Shown here: positions 1 to 5,680 of the stretch, in pieces
Layout: the number at the start of each line of letters is the position of its first letter
Position numbering within the stretch: position 1 is the stretch's first letter
Source of the DNA: Gammaproteobacteria bacterium
GTDB lineage: Bacteria > Pseudomonadota > Gammaproteobacteria > Steroidobacterales > GCA-2729495
Assembly (NCBI GenBank): GCA_030429685.1
Contig: JAUIEY010000112.1
Coordinates: forward strand, 1-6,397
Length of the DNA stretch: 6,397 nt
Direction: 5' to 3'
Position numbers and translations under genes: made by a program
Notes under the pieces: model-generated
The model's input: the letters and a program-made list of their open reading frames with translations, nothing else
Databases searched by the model: none
What the model was told of the DNA's origin: nothing

Positions 1-75
1 GGACGCAATGTCACGTTGCAGGACCATTGCATCGCCGTATTCAAAACGGTCGCCGGCCAGAGCTCGGCTTAGGAT
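1..75 (-). other. Unassigned stretch downstream of glnE, possibly the edge of another minus-strand gene
   Basis: On the minus strand, the frame that follows the glnE stop codon stays open from there to the window edge, about 25 codons. It includes the residues AGDRFEYGDAMVLQRD. An in-frame ATG lies at 27-25 and a CTG at 60-58, but neither has a Shine-Dalgarno sequence. I do not recognise the product. The stretch shows no terminator hairpin for glnE, so glnE transcription may continue leftward. It could equally be noncoding. Confidence 0.2.
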
Positions 76-2946
76 TCAGCCGGACGGAAATACCTGCTGC
101 CACAAACGGCTGACCATTTTTGCCTGTTCGGCAAAATCATCACGGGGCACTGTGCGCGCATCACCAGCCAGCGACAACAAATGCACCCGGGTACGATAGG
201 CACGATAGATTTCAGCCAACTCGGCGGCATCCTGGCCTGTGAGGATGCCGGCATCTCCGAGCGATTCAAGCTGGCGGATATTGTCGGACCATAACAACAG
301 CGCCCTGTGTTGCGGAGCATGTTTGAGCACCAGGTACTGCACCAGGAACTCGATATCGATCATGCCGCCCATACCCTGCTTGATATCAAACAATTCCGCT
401 GTGTCCTGCGACAACTCGTCACGCATGCGCGTGCGCATCCTGATCACCTCTGCAGCCAGCGTGTCCCGGCGGACGTAGTCGATCAGCACCCGGGTGCGCA
501 ACGCCTGGAAACCATCGCGCACTTTCTCTGCGCCGGCTACGGCGCGGGCCCGCAGCAATGCCTGATGCTCCCAGGTCCAGGCGTCATCGCGCTGATAGGT
601 TTCGAGCGCCTGCAGACTGGTTACCAGCAAACCGGAATTCCCGCTGGGCCGCAGCCGTGTATCCACTTCGTACAGCGGCCCGGTGGCCGTGTGCATCGTA
701 AGTATGTCAGTAATACGCCGGGCAACCCGGGCGAAAAACACTGCGTTGTCGAGCGGCTTGTTGCCATCAGTTTCCTGATTCTCGCCCGCCGAATCATGCA
801 GAAACACAATGTCGAGATCCGATCCATAGCCCAGCTCCCAGCCGCCCAGCTTGCCGTAGCCGGCAATTGCAAAACCCGCTTTGCGTTTGCGGCCGTCGAC
901 GCTGCAACAGGGATCACCATGGCTGGCGGTTAATTCGGCAAGGGCAAGATCAAGCGCTTCCTGCAACACTATTTCCGCCACATTGGTGAGGCGGTCGCTC
1001 ACCCGCATCAAAGGCAATGTGCCACTCAGATCCGCCACAGCAATCCGGAACACGGCGGCCTGATGAAAGTTGCGCAATGCCTCCCGGCGTTGCTCGGGAT
1101 CATCGGGCGAGGCCTCTGCAAATCGCTGCCGCGCCTCCTCCTCCAGCAATGGCCGCGTCGGCGCGTCGAGAAACACACGCTGATCGAGCAACTCATCCAG
1201 CAACAAAGGGTGAGCCTGGATCTGCCGTGCCAGAAAATCACTGCTGGCACACAAATTCACCAGCCTGTCCAGCGCAGCCTGGTTTTCATTCAGCAATGCA
1301 ATGTAAGCTGAACGGCGGCCGATAGCTTCAATGATCCGCAACATGCGATCGAGAGCATCCAGTGCGCGCGCGCCGGCGGCGGAACAGGCCTGCAGCATGG
1401 CCGGCAACAGGCGATTCAGTCGCTGCTGGGCTATTTCATCCATGCGCTGGTAGAGCCCGCTGCGTCGCAGTGCCTCGATACGTTGCATGGCGGACTGCGG
1501 GTCTGCAAAGCACTGCTCCGCGATACTTTCCAGCAATGCTGTATCAGCCGGCGACTGAGCATCGCTTTGCTCGCCATCGCCGGCATCATCGGAAGCATCA
1601 CGCTCATGGCGCAGAATATGGTCGAAATCTTTCTGGACTGCGTCCCGGTGACGGTTAAGCTGCGCGCACAGAGCTTCCCAATCGTGCGCATTCATGGCCA
1701 GACAAAGTCGCGCCCGGTTCAGTTCACTGCGCGGCAGCTCATGAGTCTGCCGATCCGCAATCATCTGAATACGATTTTCGATATCGCGCAGAAAACAATA
1801 GGCTGCTGACAATTCGGCGACCGTCTCGGCGGGCATCAACTCCTCATTACCAAGTTCTTCCAAAGCAACCAGCAGCCTGCGCTCCCGCAGGTTCCGCAGG
1901 GTACCGCCGCGCACCAGCTGCAGGGTCTGCACGATGAACTCGATCTCACGTATACCACCCGGGCCCAGCTTGACGTTGTTGCGATTCTCCTCCGCCCGGC
2001 CTTCCTGCTCAATAAGCAGTTTCATTTCCCGCAGCGAGCTGAACACGCCAAAATCGAGATAGCGGCGGTACACAAAAGGACGCAGCACCGAAATATAGAA
2101 ATCGCGGGTGCCCTCCCAGGCATTTATAGCCCGTGCCTTGACCCACGCGTAACGCTCCCAGTCACGCCCATGCTGGGTCAGGTAATCTTCAAAAGCACCG
2201 ATACTGCAGGCCAGCGGCCCGCTGTCACCGAACGGTCGCAACCGCGCATCGACCCGGTATACAAAGCCATCGGCTGTTTTTTTGCTCAGCAGGTTGATGA
2301 GACTTTGCGCCAGCCGACGGAAATACTCTTCATTGGCCAACGCCTTCGGCCCGTCGGTCTCACCGCTACCGGTGTAGATGAATACCACGTCAACGTCAGA
2401 GGAAAAGTTCAGCTCGCCGCCGCCAAGCTTGCCCATGGCCACGATTACAAAAGTAACCTCCCTGCCCGCCGCATCTCGCGGCACGCCATACCGTTGCTGC
2501 ATATCCGCAGCGGCACGCAGAAATGCCGCGCGCAGACACGTATCCGCCAGGGCCGACAAGTCCCGCAGCATCTCCCGGGTGTCCGACCAGCCAGCCAGGT
2601 CACGCACTATGATGCGCATCATTTCCCGATGCCGAAATACGCGCAGCCGCCGCATGAACTGGGCTTCAGTTTCGTTCCCGGCACCGGTTTGCAGAAATTG
2701 CGCCTCGAGTTCATCGGCCTCGAGCGGACGGTGCATGCGGCCGCTATCAAGCAGTTCCGCAAAGGCCTGCGGGTACCGCGCCACAACGCCCGCAAAATAT
2801 TCACTACAAACCAGCGCGCGGTCCAGTTGCTCGGTGACTCGCTTGTCCCGCGCCTCAATTCGCCCCCAATCGTCCACGGACTGCAGGCGCTCGCGAGCTT
2901 TTAGCAGTTCCGGTTGCAGAATTTCAGGAATAGAGGTTGCAGACAT
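76..2946 (-). CDS. glnE: Bifunctional glutamine synthetase adenylyltransferase/adenylyl-removing enzyme GlnE
   Basis: This cytoplasmic enzyme adds AMP to, and removes it from, a tyrosine of glutamine synthetase, tuning ammonia assimilation in response to PII signals and glutamine. The 956-residue product matches the usual family length of about 945-960. It shows the family's duplicated layout. The N-terminal adenylyl-removing nucleotidyltransferase domain carries SSDVDVVF (D184, D186) and VDARLRP (D233). Its helical domain carries GPGGIREIEF (328-337). The C-terminal adenylyltransferase domain carries GYGSDLDIVF (D710, D712) and VDTRLRP (D762), followed by GMGGMIDIEF (858-867). Both active sites therefore look intact. 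An acidic Asp/Glu/Ser/Gln-rich stretch near 450-466 is probably a linker between the halves. The start is the first ATG after an in-frame TAA; its Shine-Dalgarno sequence is weak (GGGG about 15 bases upstream). No clear promoter was found between it and the groL terminator. Family assignment is certain; the exact start is slightly less so. Confidence 0.97.
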   Translation of the reverse strand: MSATSIPEILQPELLKARERLQSVDDWGRIEARDKRVTEQLDRALVCSEYFAGVVARYPQAFAELLDSGRMHRPLEADELEAQFLQTGAGNETEAQFMRRLRVFRHREMMRIIVRDLAGWSDTREMLRDLSALADTCLRAAFLRAAADMQQRYGVPRDAAGREVTFVIVAMGKLGGGELNFSSDVDVVFIYTGSGETDGPKALANEEYFRRLAQSLINLLSKKTADGFVYRVDARLRPFGDSGPLACSIGAFEDYLTQHGRDWERYAWVKARAINAWEGTRDFYISVLRPFVYRRYLDFGVFSSLREMKLLIEQEGRAEENRNNVKLGPGGIREIEFIVQTLQLVRGGTLRNLRERRLLVALEELGNEELMPAETVAELSAAYCFLRDIENRIQMIADRQTHELPRSELNRARLCLAMNAHDWEALCAQLNRHRDAVQKDFDHILRHERDASDDAGDGEQSDAQSPADTALLESIAEQCFADPQSAMQRIEALRRSGLYQRMDEIAQQRLNRLLPAMLQACSAAGARALDALDRMLRIIEAIGRRSAYIALLNENQAALDRLVNLCASSDFLARQIQAHPLLLDELLDQRVFLDAPTRPLLEEEARQRFAEASPDDPEQRREALRNFHQAAVFRIAVADLSGTLPLMRVSDRLTNVAEIVLQEALDLALAELTASHGDPCCSVDGRKRKAGFAIAGYGKLGGWELGYGSDLDIVFLHDSAGENQETDGNKPLDNAVFFARVARRITDILTMHTATGPLYEVDTRLRPSGNSGLLVTSLQALETYQRDDAWTWEHQALLRARAVAGAEKVRDGFQALRTRVLIDYVRRDTLAAEVIRMRTRMRDELSQDTAELFDIKQGMGGMIDIEFLVQYLVLKHAPQHRALLLWSDNIRQLESLGDAGILTGQDAAELAEIYRAYRTRVHLLSLAGDARTVPRDDFAEQAKMVSRLWQQVFPSG

Positions 2947-2989
2947 GACGAATGCAGATTACCCCATCAACAAGTAAACATCAGCCAAC

Positions 2990-3021
2990 AAAAAACCCCG
3001 CCCGGTTGCCCGAACGGGGTT
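2990..3021 (-). terminator. Rho-independent terminator of the groSL operon
   Basis: Read on the minus strand, AACCCCGTTCGG pairs with CCGGGCGGGGTT as a continuous 12-bp stem with two G-U pairs, closed by a GCAA (GNRA-type) tetraloop. Six T residues follow, starting within the 3' end of the stem. It lies 39 bases beyond the groL stop codon and before glnE. The plus strand has no T tract after the stem, so the signal is one-directional and fits termination of groSL transcription. Confidence 0.93.
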
Positions 3022-3060
3022 ATTCCTCTGACGAGGGGTATTAAAGGCTGCGCATGCCGC

Positions 3061-4692
3061 TTACATCATGCCGCCCATGCCGCCCATGTCAGGCATCGGC
3101 GCGGCCGGTGCATCCTGCGGCAGTTCCGTCACCATAGCTTCGGTGGTCAGCAGCAGGCCGGCAACCGATGCCGCATTCTGCAAGGCAGAGCGAGTCACCT
3201 TGGTCGGATCGATAACACCGAATTCCACCATGTCGCCGTATTCGCCTGTGGCAGCGTTGTAGCCGAAGTTGCCATCACCTTCGGCAACTTTGTTGAGGAT
3301 CACCGAGGCATCCTCGCCGGCGTTTTTAACGATCTGACGCAGCGGCTCTTCAAGCGCCCGACGCAGGATAATGATGCCAACGTCCTGTTCGTCGTTCGCG
3401 CCCTTGAGGTCGCCGATCTTGGCATTGGCCCGCAACAGGGCTACACCACCACCGGCTACCACGCCTTCTTCGACGGCGGCACGGGTAGCATGCAGCGCAT
3501 CTTCGACGCGGGCTTTCTTTTCTTTCATCTCGATCTCGGTGGCAGCACCAACCTTGATCACGGCCACACCGCCGGCCAGTTTGGCAACGCGTTCCTGCAG
3601 TTTTTCGCGATCATAGTCGGAAGTGCTTTCCGCGATTTCGGCATTGATCTGCTCGACGCGGCCCTGAATTTCCTTGGCCTGGCCGGCACCATCGATGACG
3701 GTGGTGTTTTCCTTGCTGACCTGAATCTTCTTGGCTTCACCCAGATCTTCCAGAGTCGCCTTCTCCAGGCTCAAGCCGACTTCTTCGGAAATCACCTGGC
3801 CACCGGTGAGAATGGCAATATCCTGCAACATGGCCTTACGGCGATCGCCGAAGCCGGGTGCCTTAACAGCACACACTTTGACAATACCGCGGATGTTGTT
3901 GACCACCAGAGTCGCCAGTGCCTCACCTTCCACGTCCTCGGCAATGATCAGCAGCGGACGGCTGGACTTCGCCACGGCTTCCAGCAGCGGCAACAGATCA
4001 CGAATGTTGGAAATCTTCTTGTCGAAGAGCAGCACATAGGGATTTTCGAGCTCAGCGCTCTGACTGTTGGCGTCAGAGATGAAATACGGCGACAGGTAAC
4101 CGCGATCAAACTGCATGCCTTCAACAACTTCCAGTTCGTTCTCCAGGCCCGAGCCTTCTTCGACGGTGATCACACCTTCTTTGCCCACCTTGTCCATGGC
4201 ATCGGCAATGATCTGGCCGACAGCCTCGTCAGAGTTGGCGGAAATAGTGCCGACCTGGGCAATCGCCTTGCTGTCCTCACAGGGCTGCGAAAGCTTTTTC
4301 AGCTCTTCGACAATAGCAGTGGCGCCCTTGTCGATACCGCGCTTGAGGTCCATGGGATTCATGCCGGCCGCTACCGACTTGAGGCCTTCACGCAGAATAG
4401 CCTGTGCCAGCACAGTCGCGGTGGTGGTGCCGTCACCGGCAACGTCAGAAGTCTGTGAGGCGACTTCTTTAACCATCTGAGCGCCCATATTCTCGAACTT
4501 GTCTTCCAGTTCGATTTCCTTGGCTACCGAAACGCCGTCCTTGGTGACGGTGGGGGCGCCGAAGGCTTTGTCGAGAATAACGTTGCGACCTTTCGGCCCC
4601 AGCGTAACTTTAACGGCATTTGCCAGAACATTAACGCCGGCAAACATCTTTGCGCGAGCGTCATCAGAAAATTTCACATCTTTAGCAGCCAT
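3061..4692 (-). CDS. groL: Chaperonin GroEL (Hsp60)
   Basis: GroEL forms a cytoplasmic double ring of two heptamers that encloses non-native proteins and, with GroES, folds them in an ATP-driven cycle. The 543-residue product aligns with E. coli GroEL with almost no numbering shift. Equatorial-domain ATP-site residues are present: D52, the D87-GTTT-91 loop and catalytic D398. Apical residues that bind substrate and GroES are conserved: Y199, Y203, F204, L234, L237, L259, V263 and V264. The chaperonin signature AAVEEGVVAGGG spans 405-416. The tail ends in MGGMGGMM, a short version of the flexible GGM-repeat tail. The start is fixed by a strong AAGGAG (4705-4700) seven bases upstream and by the family N-terminus MAAKDVKF. 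It is the second gene of the groS-groL operon, 88 bases after groS, and is followed by a strong terminator. Expression should follow the promoter/CIRCE site upstream of groS. Nothing suggests a divergent or paralogous chaperonin. Confidence 0.99.
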   Translation of the reverse strand: MAAKDVKFSDDARAKMFAGVNVLANAVKVTLGPKGRNVILDKAFGAPTVTKDGVSVAKEIELEDKFENMGAQMVKEVASQTSDVAGDGTTTATVLAQAILREGLKSVAAGMNPMDLKRGIDKGATAIVEELKKLSQPCEDSKAIAQVGTISANSDEAVGQIIADAMDKVGKEGVITVEEGSGLENELEVVEGMQFDRGYLSPYFISDANSQSAELENPYVLLFDKKISNIRDLLPLLEAVAKSSRPLLIIAEDVEGEALATLVVNNIRGIVKVCAVKAPGFGDRRKAMLQDIAILTGGQVISEEVGLSLEKATLEDLGEAKKIQVSKENTTVIDGAGQAKEIQGRVEQINAEIAESTSDYDREKLQERVAKLAGGVAVIKVGAATEIEMKEKKARVEDALHATRAAVEEGVVAGGGVALLRANAKIGDLKGANDEQDVGIIILRRALEEPLRQIVKNAGEDASVILNKVAEGDGNFGYNAATGEYGDMVEFGVIDPTKVTRSALQNAASVAGLLLTTEAMVTELPQDAPAAPMPDMGGMGGMM

Positions 4693-4737
4693 TGCACTGC
4701 TCCTTACATTACAAATGTTTTTAAATTGTTTGAGTCA

Positions 4738-4750
4738 CCGGCCAGGCCGG
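4738..4750 (-). other. Inverted repeat in the groS-groL intergenic region
   Basis: The perfect palindrome CCGGC-CTG-GCCGG (minus strand) can form a 5-bp all-GC hairpin with a 3-base loop. It sits between the groS stop and the groL ribosome-binding site. On the minus strand the run of eight T residues (4759-4752) comes before the hairpin rather than after it, so it is not a canonical terminator. It may be an RNA processing or stability element. The structure is seen; the function is inferred. Confidence 0.4.
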
Positions 4751-4780
4751 CAAAAAAAATCGGAAAACGAAACGCGTGGC

Positions 4781-5068
4781 TTACTCGATAACCGCCATCA
4801 CGTCGTCTTCTTTCATAACCAGCAGCTCTTCACCGTCGACTTTGACTTCGGTGCCGCTGTATTTGCCAAACAGCACGGTGTCGCCGACTTTGACGTCGAG
4901 GGCACGGACACTGCCGTTTTCGAGATGCTGGCCGTTGCCGACAGCCACAACTTCGCCTTTAACAGGCTTTTCGGTGGCCGAATCCGGGATCACAATGCCG
5001 CCGGCCGACATACGCTCTTCTTCCATGCGCTTGACGATAATCCGGTCATGTAGCGGACGAATATTCAT
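4781..5068 (-). CDS. groS: Co-chaperonin GroES (Hsp10)
   Basis: GroES forms a heptameric lid on the GroEL ring, closing the cytoplasmic folding chamber. The 95-residue product has the family's usual length and begins MNIRPLHDRI. The mobile loop lies around residues 16-32 and contains the GroEL-binding tripeptide I25-V26-I27 within SAGGIVIPDS. The C-terminal half carries the conserved VGDTVLFGKYSG and ends in MAVIE. An upstream in-frame ATG at 5140 would add 24 residues unrelated to GroES. The start at 5068 is preferred because it has an AGGAG seven bases upstream and matches the family N-terminus. It is the first gene of the operon, with groL 88 bases downstream. Its leader is about 100 bases and starts within the CIRCE operator if the predicted promoter is right. 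Confidence 0.98.
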   Translation of the reverse strand: MNIRPLHDRIIVKRMEEERMSAGGIVIPDSATEKPVKGEVVAVGNGQHLENGSVRALDVKVGDTVLFGKYSGTEVKVDGEELLVMKEDDVMAVIE

Positions 5069-5075
5069 TTCTGAA

Positions 5076-5080
5076 CTCCT
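5076..5080 (-). promoter_or_regulatory. Ribosome-binding site of groS
   Basis: AGGAG on the minus strand lies seven bases before the ATG at 5068-5066. It decides the start against the longer open frame beginning at 5140, which would place this site inside the coding region. Confidence 0.85.
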
Positions 5081-5129
5081 AAAATGGTTCCAAATTACTG
5101 CATAAAATTCAGTGGAAAGCGCCCGGGAT

Positions 5130-5146
5130 AAGGGTTTCAAGCCCTT
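5130..5146 (+). other. Small inverted repeat in the groS leader region
   Basis: On the plus strand AAGGGTT and AGCCCTT can pair as a 7-bp stem (one G-U pair) around a TCA loop, followed by the T-rich TTCTTGTTT. This resembles a weak rho-independent terminator for transcription antisense to groS. In the groS leader itself (minus strand) only five pairs, AAGGG/CCCTT, form around a CTTGAAA loop. That CTTGAAA matches a sigma-32 -35 element, but no good -10 follows. The role is unknown. Confidence 0.25.
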
Positions 5147-5153
5147 TTCTTGT

Positions 5154-5180
5154 TTGGCACTCGCCTGCGAGGAGTGCTAA
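5154..5180 (-). promoter_or_regulatory. CIRCE operator (HrcA repressor binding site)
   Basis: The consensus CIRCE is TTAGCACTC, nine bases, GAGTGCTAA. Read on the minus strand, this site has TTAGCACTC (9 of 9), a spacer of exactly nine bases (CTCGCAGGC), and GAGTGCCAA (8 of 9). CIRCE is bound by the heat-shock repressor HrcA, typically in front of groESL or hrcA-grpE-dnaK. The site lies 85 bases upstream of groS and overlaps the last base of the predicted -10 element and the likely transcription start, so bound HrcA would block initiation. GroEL is known in other bacteria to help HrcA fold, giving feedback control. The hrcA gene itself is not in the window. Confidence 0.95.
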
Positions 5181-5208
5181 TAATAGGGCCGCGTGCCGGG
5201 ATTTCAAG
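5180..5208 (-). promoter_or_regulatory. groSL promoter, sigma-32-like and sigma-70-like overlapping
   Basis: On the minus strand CTTGAAA (5208-5202) matches the sigma-32 -35 consensus exactly. After 13 bases comes CCCTATTA (5188-5181), close to the sigma-32 -10 consensus CCCCATNT. The same bases also read as a housekeeping promoter: TTGAAA, a 16-base spacer and TATTAT (5185-5180), one mismatch from TATAAT. The start would fall near 5173, inside CIRCE. This suggests basal expression with heat-shock activation and HrcA repression at one site. Start position and sigma-factor use are inferred. Confidence 0.78.
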
Positions 5209-5224
5209 GGCTGGATGCAGTTCC

Positions 5225-5253
5225 ATGACAGCGATTGGCACCGCGGTTATGCT
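5225..5253 (+). promoter_or_regulatory. Candidate cutA-dsbD promoter
   Basis: ATGACA (5 of 6 to TTGACA), a 17-base spacer and TATGCT (4 of 6 to TATAAT) face rightward, with a predicted start near 5260 and a leader of about 80 bases to cutA. It stands back to back with the groSL promoter, 16 bases separating the two -35 elements. The match is moderate, and the same ATG could be an alternative cutA start codon. Confidence 0.35.
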
Positions 5254-5326
5254 TGCGGCGCGGAAACTGACCTGTGCGCTGACGGCCCCGGTGGCTGCGA
5301 TGCAGCATTACGGGCGGGCACGGCTT

Positions 5327-5330
5327 AAGG
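5327..5330 (+). promoter_or_regulatory. Ribosome-binding site of cutA
   Basis: AAGG lies eight bases before the ATG at 5339. It favours that codon over the in-frame ATG at 5348, which is about 17 bases away, and over the upstream TTG at 5150 and ATG at 5225. Confidence 0.6.
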
Positions 5331-5338
5331 CTGACGAG

Positions 5339-5680
5339 ATGGACGAGATGGGCGATACTGACGACAACATCCTGCTGGTTTATTGCACCTGCCCGGACGA
5401 GCACACCGGCGCTGAACTGGCTGCGCACCTGGTAGAACGGGGTCTGGCCGCCTGCGTCAATGTGCTGCCGGGTATCAACTCTATATATAAGTGGCGCGGT
5501 GAAATGCAGTCGGACACGGAAGCCCTGTTGCTAATAAAATCAGCGGCAACCGGCTACGCGGCGCTGCAGGCGGAAATCAAAGCACAGCATCCGTATGAAC
5601 TCCCGGAAATCATCGCGGTCTCCATTGCGACCGGATTGCCTGATTACCTGAACTGGATCAAGGAAGAGACGGACATCTGA
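5339..5680 (+). CDS. cutA: Divalent-ion tolerance protein CutA (CutA1 family)
   Basis: CutA1 proteins are small, very stable trimers with a PII-like ferredoxin fold. E. coli mutants at this locus show altered copper sensitivity and the protein binds Cu(II) in vitro, but the true cellular role is not settled. The 113-residue product matches the family length of about 105-115. It contains CTCPD (16-20), LAACVN (36-41), the YKWRGE core strand (50-55), HPYELPEI (84-91) and a C-terminal DYLNWI. C16 and C39 sit at the E. coli positions; C18 is an extra cysteine. The start at 5339 is chosen for its Shine-Dalgarno and for family length. The frame is open back to 5150, with an ATG at 5225, so a 38-residue N-terminal extension cannot be excluded. 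It abuts dsbD with no gap (TGA then ATG), so the two are almost certainly co-transcribed. The groSL operon is divergent. Confidence 0.95.
   Translation: MDEMGDTDDNILLVYCTCPDEHTGAELAAHLVERGLAACVNVLPGINSIYKWRGEMQSDTEALLLIKSAATGYAALQAEIKAQHPYELPEIIAVSIATGLPDYLNWIKEETDI

Noticed and set aside
2170..2904. A 244-codon plus-strand open frame, and a similar 208-codon frame at 307-933
   Set aside because: Both lie antisense inside glnE, whose family motifs are intact on the minus strand. Neither has recognisable motifs or a translation signal.
2914..4458. A 514-codon plus-strand open frame antisense to groL
   Set aside because: It is fully overlapped by an unmistakable groL, and most of its codons are set by GroEL codon bias on the opposite strand. 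It shows no recognisable domain and no ribosome-binding site. Long antisense frames over chaperone genes are common artefacts.
4516..4692. Possible paralogous or divergent GroEL
   Set aside because: All ATP-site and apical binding residues, and the numbering, match the canonical housekeeping GroEL. It is paired with groS and ends in a GGM tail, only shorter than in E. coli.
4738..4760. Terminator between groS and groL
   Set aside because: On the transcribed (minus) strand the T run precedes the hairpin, and on the plus strand the hairpin is followed by A residues, so neither strand has a stem followed by a T tract.
5069..5140. Extended GroES starting at the ATG at 5140
   Set aside because: The extra 24 residues do not belong to the family, the extension covers the strong AGGAG at 5080-5076, and the internal start gives the exact family N-terminus.
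5100..5141. A second sigma-32 promoter from the CTTGAAA at 5141-5135
   Set aside because: At spacings of 11-16 bases no sequence resembles CCCCATNT, and no TATAAT-like element occurs 16-18 bases from TTGAAA.
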